DNA from: Thaumasiovibrio sp043421945
GTDB lineage: Bacteria > Pseudomonadota > Gammaproteobacteria > Enterobacterales > Vibrionaceae
Direction: 5' to 3'
Length of the DNA stretch: 64,000 nucleotides
NCBI GenBank assembly: GCA_043421945.1
Contig: JBHOGO010000002.1
Location: forward strand, 124,001-188,000
The translations under genes and the position numbers were made by a program. The notes under the pieces were generated by a model. That model did not search any database and was not told the origin of the DNA. It was given only the letters and a program-made list of their open reading frames with translations. This document shows positions 44,830 through 52,764 of this stretch, in pieces. The first letter of the stretch is position 1. Each line of letters opens with the position of its first letter.

Positions 44830-45809
44830 TGCCATCCCTCCATCAAGACATGAACCCGTTGAACAATATCTTTTACTGATATGAGGTTGTATGCTTCATT
44901 ACGTGCGTAAGGCATCACCGTATCAAAACCCGTTAAACGCTGTGGCGGAGATTTTAAAAGGCATAGCCCTTCTTCTGCTACTCTCGCTAATATTTCCGCC
45001 CCCACGCCACACGTTTTGGCGGCTTCATGTACCACTAACAACCGCCCTGTTTTTTCCAGCGAACGGAGTACCGTCTTGGTATCCAGTGGTTTTATCGATG
45101 CCACGTCGATCACTTCCACTTCAATGCCTTCTTCCGCCAACAATTGACAAGCCTGTAAGCATTCAACAACCGTTGCTCCCCATGTCACCATCGTTGCGTC
45201 TCTGCCCTTACGTAAGATAAAACTCTGACCTAAAGGCAGTTCCAAACCGTTATTATCAACCGTAGACTTAACGGTGCGATAGATACGCTTTGGTTCAAAG
45301 AACATCACAGGATCATTACTCCTGATCGCTGCCAGCAAGAGCCCATAAGCTCTTTGCGGAGAAGAAGGGACAACAACACGTAAACCTGGCGTATGCGCAA
45401 ACAAAGCTTCAACACTTTCAGAATGGTGTTCTGGCGCATGAATACCGCCACCAAATGGCGCGCGGTAGACTAATGGGCAACTTAGCCGCCCCCGGGTTCG
45501 GTTACGCATTCTTGATGCGTGGCAAACAATATGCTCCATCGCAGGAAAGACAAAACCTTGAAATTGAAATTCGGCCACAGGCCTTAATCCCTGAGTTGCC
45601 ATTCCCACCGCCAGACCACCAATCATCGCCTCGGCCAACGGTGTATCCATTACCCGCTTAAAGCCATACTTCTGCTTTAAACCTTGCGTAGCCCGAAATA
45701 CGCCGCCGTTTTCAGCAATATCTTCTCCCAGTAAGACGACATTCTCATCCCGTGCCATTTCATAATCTAAGGCGAGATTCACAGCCTCTAACAATGTCAT
45801 TTCACTCAT
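44826..45809 (-). CDS. bkdA2: Branched-chain 2-oxoacid dehydrogenase E1 beta
   Basis: A 327-residue transketolase-like beta subunit. LGEDIAENGGVFRATQGL near residue 27, EFQFQGFVFPAMEH, PFGGGIHAPEHHSES and the C-terminal transketolase fold (VTWGATV to TGFD) are all typical. With E1alpha it forms the thiamine diphosphate decarboxylase of branched 2-oxoacids. Pyruvate E1 beta is the alternative, but the operon with etf, and the valine genes nearby, favour branched-chain substrates. It overlaps E1alpha by 8 bases and E2 by 4. Confidence 0.9.
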   Translation of the reverse strand: MSEMTLLEAVNLALDYEMARDENVVLLGEDIAENGGVFRATQGLKQKYGFKRVMDTPLAEAMIGGLAVGMATQGLRPVAEFQFQGFVFPAMEHIVCHASRMRNRTRGRLSCPLVYRAPFGGGIHAPEHHSESVEALFAHTPGLRVVVPSSPQRAYGLLLAAIRSNDPVMFFEPKRIYRTVKSTVDNNGLELPLGQSFILRKGRDATMVTWGATVVECLQACQLLAEEGIEVEVIDVASIKPLDTKTVLRSLEKTGRLLVVHEAAKTCGVGAEILARVAEEGLCLLKSPPQRLTGFDTVMPYARNEAYNLISVKDIVQRVHVLMEGWQ

Positions 45810-46869
45810 CGCGATTAGCCTCCATCCCCATGGCTTTTTGAATCAACGCATCTCGCTGTGATTCAAGCTCGGCTGGCAAAGAGGCATAAAGATAGTCGAA
45901 GGCAGACTCTGGAGGTTGCTGGCTCACTGACTGATAATGTTTAACCTCTTGCTCGACAATATGGGTGCACTCTTTCAGCCAGCCCTCTTCTTGCTGTTCA
46001 TCCCACCAACCACTGCTGTGGAGGTACTGCTGAAGCCGTTTGATAGGCTCGGCTTCCCACGCACTTTGAAGCTCATCTGCACACCGATAGCGACTTGCAT
46101 CATCCGCCGTGGTGTGATCACTAAGACGATAGCTCGACATTTCAATCAATGTTGCCCCTAAGCCATGCCTTGCGCGATTCAGAGCTTCAGTCACGCTTTG
46201 ATACACAGCCAATACATCATTGCCATCCACAAGCACACCGGGAATACCCACGCCAACGGCCTTATCAACAAGGTGCTTAGCTGCACTTTGTAGCTTTCTC
46301 GGGACAGAAATCGCCCATTGGTTATTGTTCACCACAAAGACAACGGGGAGCTGCCACACACCAGCACAATTGATCGCCTCATAAAAATCCCCCTTAGACG
46401 TAGCACCGTCGCCAAGGTTAACCACAACCGCTTGTTTTTTATTCTGTAGTTTTAACGCAGTCGCCACACCGATAGCATGGGTGCATTGTGTCGCGATAGG
46501 AACGCAAAAAGGAAGGTCGCCTGAAGGCGATTCAAAGTCGCTGCCGCGTTCGTCTCCCCCCCAGTACAGTAGGTTATGCGCCATCGAAACGCCGCGCATC
46601 CACTGCACAGGCATATCACGATAATAAGGTACGAGGGTGTCTTCGCGCTGCATTGCAGCCCCTGTACCGATACCAATAGCTTCAGCACCAAGGTGAGAAG
46701 GATATGTACCAAGCTGACCAGTACGCTGTAAAGCGATAGCTTTTTTATCATAGACACGAACCAGCACCATCTGCTGGTAGAGGTGGACAAGTTTAGAAGG
46801 CGTCATCACTGTAGACCAATCACACTGACATTCACCCGTTGGGGATAGATACTGCAACATGTCATTCAT
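45802..46869 (-). CDS. bkdA1: Branched-chain 2-oxoacid dehydrogenase E1 alpha
   Basis: A 355-residue thiamine-diphosphate-dependent alpha subunit. The start ATG 46869 has AGGAG five bases upstream; a GTG at 46896 is in frame but without such a site. The cofactor motif GDGATSKGDFYEAINCAG runs from about residue 153, with VNNNQWAIS after it. SYRLSDHTTADDASRYR is the phosphorylation-loop region seen in branched-chain E1. It is first of the three bkd genes, with a hairpin and 137 bases between it and etfA, so it may be co-transcribed with etfBA. Confidence 0.9.
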   Translation of the reverse strand: MNDMLQYLSPTGECQCDWSTVMTPSKLVHLYQQMVLVRVYDKKAIALQRTGQLGTYPSHLGAEAIGIGTGAAMQREDTLVPYYRDMPVQWMRGVSMAHNLLYWGGDERGSDFESPSGDLPFCVPIATQCTHAIGVATALKLQNKKQAVVVNLGDGATSKGDFYEAINCAGVWQLPVVFVVNNNQWAISVPRKLQSAAKHLVDKAVGVGIPGVLVDGNDVLAVYQSVTEALNRARHGLGATLIEMSSYRLSDHTTADDASRYRCADELQSAWEAEPIKRLQQYLHSSGWWDEQQEEGWLKECTHIVEQEVKHYQSVSQQPPESAFDYLYASLPAELESQRDALIQKAMGMEANRDE

Positions 46870-46941
46870 AGCGTCTCCTACTGCCTTACTACTCACTTAA
46901 AGGGTGAGAGTTTTAAAATAGGCTGATTTGAGTGTATGCAC

Positions 46942-46979
46942 CTCGACAGAAAAACTGCAAACAACGTGGTTTTGTCGAG
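46942..46979 (-). promoter_or_regulatory. Hairpin between etfA and the bkd genes
   Basis: Inverted arms CTCGACA (46942-46948) and TGTCGAG (46973-46979), extended inward by an A-rich/T-rich pairing with a two-base bulge. It follows the etfA stop by about 28 bases. No T-run follows on the minus strand, so it may be an attenuator or mRNA-protecting structure, not a full terminator. Confidence 0.4.
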
Positions 46980-47006
46980 AGTAAACTCTACTTTCCACAG
47001 CGAGTA

Positions 47007-48005
47007 CTAAAGCTTATCGATCAACTCAGGTAAGACATCAAACAGGTCGCCAACATACCCAACGTCAGCAACCTCAAAAATGGCGGCGTCAGAATCTCGG
47101 TTGATAGCAATAATAGTTTTTGCCGATTTTATCCCCGCAACATGCTGAATGGCACCGGAGATCCCCACAGCAATGTAAAGTTTTGGAGCCACAATCTTAC
47201 CGGTTTGCCCGACTTGATGATCGTTGCCGATAAAGCCCGCATCCACAGCCGCTCGAGAAGCCCCTATCGCTGCCCCTAGCTTGTCGGCTAACTGTTCCAA
47301 AAGGGAAAAATGTTCCGCCTGTGCAAAGCCCCGCCCCCCCGAGACAACAATTTCAGCAGAGCTAAGCTCAGGTCGAGTCGTCACCTTCACTGCATGCCCC
47401 TGCCATGAAGTCGCCAAATCAGCAGCACTCCGACTCGTCGGTTTATCAACATGCTCTATTTCTTGTTGATCATTATGGCAGGTGTTATGACTAACTTGGT
47501 CTTCGAAAGCACTCGCCCTTAACGTCATAATCAGTTGAGGATCACTGCTTTTCACGGTCGCCAACACATTTCCGGCATACATTGGTCTCACAAAAATGTC
47601 TTCTCGTATGAGCTCGCACACATCCGATAACATACCGACACCAAGTTGTGCTGCAACACGCGGTAAAACCGACTGGGCATGCTGTGTAGAAAGAGCGAGT
47701 AAGTAACGATATCCCGCCATTGAATGCTTAAGCGTATCTGCTGCCGCCACGGTTAAATGATGTGCATGTCGCTCATCATCATTTACGATCACCTTACCAA
47801 CCCCTTCCATGCGGGTGACTTCGGCTATTAGCTCTTGCGCGATGGCATCCCCAACAAGAATGACATCAATACCGGTATCTAAAGTAGGTGGGGTTGACTG
47901 AACGTGCTGTAACTTCGATGCGATAGCGACCAGTTTTTGTGTGTCACTCATTGCCTGATTCGCTGGAACATACAGGAGTGCCAACCTTTCATATGAAGAA
48001 CTCAT
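47007..48005 (-). CDS. etfA: Electron transfer flavoprotein alpha subunit
   Basis: A 332-residue ETF alpha subunit. The C-terminal FAD domain is clear: VSGGRGFAQAEHF near residue 222, GASRAAVDAGFIGNDHQVGQTGKIVAPKLYIAVGISGAIQH and TIIAINRDSDAAIFEVADVGYVGDLF. The N-terminal half is more divergent. ETF accepts electrons from acyl-CoA dehydrogenases and passes them to ETF-ubiquinone oxidoreductase. GGAGG precedes its ATG, which overlaps the etfB stop by ATGA. It is second of the etfBA pair. Confidence 0.93.
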   Translation of the reverse strand: MSSSYERLALLYVPANQAMSDTQKLVAIASKLQHVQSTPPTLDTGIDVILVGDAIAQELIAEVTRMEGVGKVIVNDDERHAHHLTVAAADTLKHSMAGYRYLLALSTQHAQSVLPRVAAQLGVGMLSDVCELIREDIFVRPMYAGNVLATVKSSDPQLIMTLRASAFEDQVSHNTCHNDQQEIEHVDKPTSRSAADLATSWQGHAVKVTTRPELSSAEIVVSGGRGFAQAEHFSLLEQLADKLGAAIGASRAAVDAGFIGNDHQVGQTGKIVAPKLYIAVGISGAIQHVAGIKSAKTIIAINRDSDAAIFEVADVGYVGDLFDVLPELIDKL

Positions 48006-48799
48006 AGTGCCTCCTGTACAGCTTTAATCTTCGCGATCAATGCATCGACACTATCGACTTTGACTCCACCTTGACGAGCAGGTGGCGATTGGTAGTTTTC
48101 AATCACTTGGCTCGCATGATAATCGAGGCCGAGTTCAGTTATATTCAATGTATTAAGAGGCTTAGAGCGTGCTTTCATAATATTGGGTAAAGAGGTAAAG
48201 CGGGGCTGATTTAAACGTAAGTCTGTACTAATGACAGCAGGTAACCTGAGCGATAAGTCAACGGTACCTTCATCGGCTTCTTCAGTAATTTTCACGACGG
48301 GTTTCGTGTCATTTCCCCCAACGGACTCTGCTGCTTGGCAAGCTTCATTCATTGCCAAAGCAGCAATACAATTTCCCTGAGGCCATCCAAGTAAACCAGC
48401 AAGCATTGGTGCGACTTGTCCATTGTCAGTATCGATACTTTGCTTACCAAGTAGTACCAAATCTATCTGTTGCTGCTCCACGATTTTTTCTAACACTCGT
48501 GCCACCATTAATGGCTCCAATGTGCGTGATTCCGTAATGTGGATCCCTTGATCGGCCCCCATTGCTAACCCAGCACGTAATGTTTCAACGACCTGTTCAT
48601 CACCTAAACTCACCACAATGACTTCGTCCGCCACGCCTTGTTCGCGTAATGTAATGGCTTGCTCTAGGGCGATTTCACAAAAAGGGTTGATAACATGCTT
48701 GATATGCCCCGTCTCGATTTGGCTTTGATCACCATCGGATGAAAGATGTACCCGTGTATAAGGATCAGGTACACGTTTAAGGCCAACTAATACTTTCAT
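48002..48799 (-). CDS. etfB: Electron transfer flavoprotein beta subunit
   Basis: A 265-residue ETF beta subunit. MKVLVGLKRVPDP at the start, INPFCEIALEQAITLRE near 37, GKQSIDTDNGQVAPMLAGLLGWPQ near 117 and the LNQPRFTSLPNIMKARSKPL near 200 (recognition-loop region) are typical. It binds AMP and interacts with dehydrogenases. It is first of etfBA and divergent from the ETF-QO gene, with a LiuR-like site between them. Confidence 0.93.
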   Translation of the reverse strand: MKVLVGLKRVPDPYTRVHLSSDGDQSQIETGHIKHVINPFCEIALEQAITLREQGVADEVIVVSLGDEQVVETLRAGLAMGADQGIHITESRTLEPLMVARVLEKIVEQQQIDLVLLGKQSIDTDNGQVAPMLAGLLGWPQGNCIAALAMNEACQAAESVGGNDTKPVVKITEEADEGTVDLSLRLPAVISTDLRLNQPRFTSLPNIMKARSKPLNTLNITELGLDYHASQVIENYQSPPARQGGVKVDSVDALIAKIKAVQEAL

Positions 48800-48870
48800 C
48801 TCTTACCTCCCCGCTCCGTTAACCGTAAAGAGAAATAGCACCTCATTGCAGTTTTTTAAGCGTAGGAAAG

Positions 48871-48886
48871 TTTACGTTTACGTCAA
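48871..48886. promoter_or_regulatory. Candidate LiuR-type operator between etfB and ETF-QO
   Basis: TTTACGTTTACGTCAA is a 16-base near-palindrome matching the motif I recall for LiuR, a MerR-family regulator of branched-chain amino acid catabolism in gammaproteobacteria. It lies 72 bases before etfB and 185 before the ETF-QO start. The match is by eye; the regulator gene is not in the window. Confidence 0.5.
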
Positions 48887-49070
48887 CGGGATATAGCTTG
48901 TGCCATACTTACCTAGCGTAAAGATTCTCTGACAGCGTCAAAAACAACCGTCCATAATTTCACATTGTGACTAAACATCCGTTTTTTCACGCTAGACTTC
49001 TACATGCAAATACCGTGTGTTTTAAATGCCGACCTATTGGCGAATTTTCGGAAACACTGAGGATTTCATC

Positions 49071-50711
49071 ATGCGCGAATCACTATCATTTGATGTCATC
49101 ATTGTCGGGGCTGGGCCTGCTGGTCTAAGTGCGGCATGCCAGATAAAGAAACTTGCCAAATTACAGGGACAGTCCATATCAGTGGCTGTTATCGAAAAAT
49201 CCGATGTGATCGGCGGGCACATTATCTCGGGGGCTATTTTTGATCCTCGACCACTCTTTGAAATGTTCCCAGACTGGCAGGCGCTTAATGCGCCGGTGAC
49301 ACAGCCCGTGACACATGACCACATGTGTTTTCTCGTTAATGACCACTACAGCATTACCCTTCCCCACAGCCTACTGCCACCTACCTTAGACAGTAGCGGC
49401 CAGTACATCATTAGCCTTGGTGAGCTATGTCAGTGGCTGGCAAAGCAAGCTGAATTACTGGATGTTGAACTCTTTACTGGGTTCAGTGGATACGCCCTTT
49501 GCTACAACGATCAAAACGAAGTGTGTGGCGTGACCACTGGGGATAAAGGCGTTGACCAAGAAGGTAATCTCACCCCTCAATACCAAGAAGGTATCGACCT
49601 ATTTGCCAAATATACTCTACTCTCTGAAGGCTCTAGAGGACATTTAGGGAAAGAAGTGATTGAACGCTTCGAGCTGGATAAAAACAAAGAACCACAACAC
49701 TTCGCATTAGGTTTTAAAGAGCGCTGGCGTGTTCCTGCCACAAAGATTCCTGCCGGTAACGTATTGCATACTGTTGGCTATCCCCTTTCCGGCAAGGCAA
49801 CGGGTGGAGGCTTTTGCTATCAAATTAGCGCAGAAGAAGTCGTGGTTGGGCTCATTGTCGACCTAAACTATCGCAATCCCTATCTCAGCCCTTATGAAGA
49901 ATTTCAACAATTTAAGCGACACCCCACGGTTCAAGAGTGGCTTCGTGATGGAGAGCGTCTGAGCTATGGTGCCCGTACCCTAACAAAAGGAGGGTTCGCG
50001 AGCCTTCCTGAACAGAGTTTCCCTGGGGGTATGCTTATTGGCTGCGATGCTGGTACTCTTGATGTTGCCCGTATCAAAGGTTGTCACGCAGCCATGAAAT
50101 CCGGAATGATCGCCGCAGATGCTATCATCGATGCCTATAAAGAGCCTCAACTTCCTGCCATCGCGGATTACAAAACATTTTTCCAATCAACGTGGCTGTA
50201 TGACGAACTAAAAGATACCCAAACGTTTGCTGCTTCGATCCACCGTTTTGGCCCTCTTTTTGGCGGCGGTCTGGCGACTATCGAGCAGCATATCTTCGAA
50301 CATGCCCCCCCATGGAAGGTAAACGATCGTACGGCAGATCACCTTGCACTCGATACCAGCGATAAACATACACCTATCCATTATCCTGCCTACGACAATA
50401 TCTTTACCTTTGACCGCGCCAGTTCTGTGTTTCTCTCTGGGCTTCACCATCCTGAAAATCAGCCTTGTCATCTTATTCTTGACTCCCCAACGCTGTCAGA
50501 AACGACAACACTCCCCTTGTATGCAGAGCCTGCACAACGGTATTGCCCTGCTGGCGTTTACGAAATAATTGACACGGAAACAGCACCAAAGCTACAAATC
50601 AACGCGGGTAACTGCATCCATTGCAAGACCTGTGATATCAAAGATCCGCATCTCAATATCCGTTGGTTTCCACCAGAAGGAGGAAGTGGGCCCAACTATG
50701 GGGGGCTATAG
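49071..50711 (+). CDS. Electron transfer flavoprotein-ubiquinone oxidoreductase
   Basis: A 546-residue ETF-QO. ATG 49071 has GAGG eight bases upstream and starts just before the FAD motif; the in-frame ATG 49026 lacks such a site. The FAD-binding GAGPAG is at about 13-18. GGHIISGAIFDP, TLLSEGSRGHLGK and LIGCDAGTLDVARIKGCHAAMKSGM are typical. The C-terminus has the 4Fe-4S site: CPAGVYEI and later CIHCKTCDIKDP. It passes ETF electrons into the quinone pool at the inner membrane. It is divergent from etfBA, which fits its function. Confidence 0.95.
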   Translation: MRESLSFDVIIVGAGPAGLSAACQIKKLAKLQGQSISVAVIEKSDVIGGHIISGAIFDPRPLFEMFPDWQALNAPVTQPVTHDHMCFLVNDHYSITLPHSLLPPTLDSSGQYIISLGELCQWLAKQAELLDVELFTGFSGYALCYNDQNEVCGVTTGDKGVDQEGNLTPQYQEGIDLFAKYTLLSEGSRGHLGKEVIERFELDKNKEPQHFALGFKERWRVPATKIPAGNVLHTVGYPLSGKATGGGFCYQISAEEVVVGLIVDLNYRNPYLSPYEEFQQFKRHPTVQEWLRDGERLSYGARTLTKGGFASLPEQSFPGGMLIGCDAGTLDVARIKGCHAAMKSGMIAADAIIDAYKEPQLPAIADYKTFFQSTWLYDELKDTQTFAASIHRFGPLFGGGLATIEQHIFEHAPPWKVNDRTADHLALDTSDKHTPIHYPAYDNIFTFDRASSVFLSGLHHPENQPCHLILDSPTLSETTTLPLYAEPAQRYCPAGVYEIIDTETAPKLQINAGNCIHCKTCDIKDPHLNIRWFPPEGGSGPNYGGL

Positions 50712-50897
50712 CAGCGAATGAAACCTAGCGATGTCTCACAGTATGCCCATCGACAGGCGTGAGTAATTGATATTTCGGCTGTCCTGCGCTTTCTTTGCCT
50801 TCTTTAAATCGCTAAACTAGCCGCATTAGCGCTAGTTCCGACATTTTGTCGCTAGACCAAATACAACATCATTTGATACAGATTCATTGGATTGATC

Positions 50898-51419
50898 ATG
50901 GCAAAATTAACATTACAAGAGCAGATGCTTAAAGCTGGCTTGGTAAACGCAAAGAAATTGAAAAAAGCCGCAAAAGGCTCAAAAAAATCACGCGTTCAAG
51001 CACGTGAAGTGAAAGCGGCAGTTGAAGAGAACAAAACGAAGCAAGCAGAACGCGACAAGGCTCTAAACGAAGAGCGCAAAGAGTCTCAGTTAAGCAAAGA
51101 GCTTCAAGCACAAGTTAAGCAGCTTATCGAAATGAACAAGCTTGATTTGAAAAACGGTGATATCAAATACAACTTCACCGATGGCACGTTTGTTAAGTCA
51201 CTTTACGTAGAAGGCTTTATGCGTGATCAATTAGCAAAAGGGCTTCTTGCCATTGCTCGTTATCAAGAAACGTATGCTGTAATTCCAAGTTCAGTAGCAA
51301 GAAAGATCGCATTACGTGATGAAGAAACCATCATTGAAATTAAGACTGCTGAAGATGATGCGCCAGAAGAAGATGACCCATATGCAGACTTCGTCGTTCC
51401 TGACGATTTGATGTGGTAA
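50898..51419 (+). CDS. yaiL: DUF2058 protein (YaiL-like)
   Basis: A 173-residue protein of the DUF2058/YaiL family. MAKLTLQEQMLKAGLVNAKK at the start, followed by a highly charged Lys/Glu/Arg helix region (about residues 20-80), then a compact domain (FTDGTFVKSLYV, RYQETYAVIPSSVARKI) and a strongly acidic tail. Its role is unclear; family members are proposed nucleoprotein/polysomal-associated. ATG 50898 is preferred over the in-frame TTG 50892. A clean terminator follows at 51449-51487. Confidence 0.9.
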   Translation: MAKLTLQEQMLKAGLVNAKKLKKAAKGSKKSRVQAREVKAAVEENKTKQAERDKALNEERKESQLSKELQAQVKQLIEMNKLDLKNGDIKYNFTDGTFVKSLYVEGFMRDQLAKGLLAIARYQETYAVIPSSVARKIALRDEETIIEIKTAEDDAPEEDDPYADFVVPDDLMW

Positions 51420-51861
51420 TTGCATCTTAGCTTAGCGTCTAAAACTGAAAGCCTGTCGTGTCTACAAAATGCATGACAGGCTTTTTTGTTGGCTGTTGGT
51501 TAGGCGTTATTGATAAAAACAATTAACAACATAAATATGCCACAAGGGACACATGATAGCACACCGATAAACAATAACCCTGTTAGCCAATGATTGACTT
51601 TGATAATTTTGTGCTCATGGTTGATTCATCCCTTTTTATTTTCTGTGGTGCCCTTAAGAGAGTTATGACGATTACCCGTCATCAAATCGAACATATTTTC
51701 AGCAAAACCATCAAAACATGGTCAAACCTCACAAAAAAACACTTTACATTCACCACACCAATAAGGGCTAATGAATTAAAAATATGATTGAAATAGAACC
51801 CCCCTTTACTTCCCCATGCCAGTCCATAAAATAACCACGAGAACAAGATACGGTAAACGTT
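51420..51861. other. Intergenic region after yaiL
   Basis: A 442-base AT-rich gap containing the yaiL terminator. An open frame at 51590-51787 (65 codons) has no clear ribosome binding site or family resemblance and is probably chance. The promoter of the next gene should lie near 51800-51860. Confidence 0.5.
51449..51487 (+). terminator. Rho-independent terminator of yaiL
   Basis: Stem AAGCCTGTC (51449-51457) / GACAGGCTT (51475-51483) with a 17-base loop, followed by a T-run to 51487. It lies 30 bases after the yaiL stop. Confidence 0.85.
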
Positions 51862-52140
51862 ATGAGTCAAAAGCCAGATCGCGCGACAGCAATGCGTAAC
51901 ATCATCGAACAAGTCAAAATCGAACTTCCCCTCTACGCTGAAGAGACTTTTTTCTGTGGACCTGATAATAGCTGTATCGGCTGTCCCAAGAAATTGATGG
52001 AGCTCGTCGATTCTGAACTCTCATATTGGGAAAGCGCGCTCAATCGTGGTTTACAGCCTAATTTCGATGATATCCGTCGATTTGGGAAATTGTGTAAGAA
52101 CGTAAAACGTGGTCTAGTACGCAACAATATTTTAAGCTAA
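51862..52140 (+). CDS. Small Cys-containing protein, unknown function
   Basis: A 92-residue soluble protein that I do not recognise. It has a CGPDNSCIGCP stretch at about residues 32-42 with three Cys in a C-X5-C-X2-C pattern, and a fourth Cys near 77 (GKLCKNVKRG). This could be a metal or Fe-S site, but that is inference. The rest is helical and charged. It is followed 33 bases later by the msrA-like gene. The ribosome binding site is weak. Confidence 0.65.
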   Translation: MSQKPDRATAMRNIIEQVKIELPLYAEETFFCGPDNSCIGCPKKLMELVDSELSYWESALNRGLQPNFDDIRRFGKLCKNVKRGLVRNNILS

Positions 52141-52173
52141 CCACGCTCGTATCGAGTTTCTATAAGGATTCAC

Positions 52174-52665
52174 ATGGAAGAGTTATATTTTGCTGGAGGA
52201 TGCCTGTGGGGGGTTCAGGCATTTATGAAAACATTGCCGGGCGTCATTTCAACCGAAGCTGGACGTGCGAATGGTACAGCACAAGATACTTCAGCCCCCT
52301 ACGATGGCTACGCTGAGTGCGTTCGAACCCAGTTTGACCCAAGTTCAGTGTCGATTGAAACACTCATCGACTTCTTATTTGAAATCATCGACCCCTACAG
52401 CGTCAATAAGCAGGGAGAAGATGTAGGCCAAAAGTACCGTACTGGCATCTACAGCAAGAATCTTGAACATATCCAAAAAGCCAAAGCTCACCTTCAAGCA
52501 AGGGAAGATGCAGATCGGATTGCTATCGAGGTTCTTCCCCTCACCAATTACGTTAAGAGTGATGATGAACATCAAGATAGACTCACTCTATTTCCAAACG
52601 ATTACTGCCATATCCCTAAAAATATTCTCAACAAATATGCGAAAGAGACAATACCAGAAACGTAA
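52174..52665 (+). CDS. msrA: Peptide methionine sulfoxide reductase A-like
   Basis: A 163-residue MsrA. AGGCLWGVQAFMKTLPGV near residue 7 carries the catalytic Cys, with Leu replacing the usual Phe in GGCFWG. Also visible are GYAECVRTQFDP and FFEIIDPYSVNKQGEDVGQKYRTGIY (the DxxxxGxQYRSxI region). It reduces methionine-S-sulfoxide in proteins. Resolving Cys residues usual at the C-terminus are not obvious. AAGGA precedes the ATG. A hairpin follows at 52670-52694. Confidence 0.85.
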   Translation: MEELYFAGGCLWGVQAFMKTLPGVISTEAGRANGTAQDTSAPYDGYAECVRTQFDPSSVSIETLIDFLFEIIDPYSVNKQGEDVGQKYRTGIYSKNLEHIQKAKAHLQAREDADRIAIEVLPLTNYVKSDDEHQDRLTLFPNDYCHIPKNILNKYAKETIPET

Positions 52666-52669
52666 AAAA

Positions 52670-52694
52670 AAACCGACACTCATCGTATCGGTTT
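52670..52694 (+). terminator. Terminator of the msrA-like gene
   Basis: A 10-bp stem AAACCGACAC / GTATCGGTTT with one mismatch and a TCATC loop. It is followed by AATCTT, and the A-run before it could work on the other strand for the convergent efflux gene. Confidence 0.65.
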
Positions 52695-52764
52695 AATCTT
52701 GCTGTGCACTCAATTAACCAGAGGCCTTAATTAACCAGAGGTCTTAGGCATTTAACTTAAAGCC

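Noticed and set aside
51590..51787. A 65-codon open frame after yaiL
   Set aside because: No clear ribosome binding site, no domain, no codon bias; it lies in an AT-rich gap and is likely chance.
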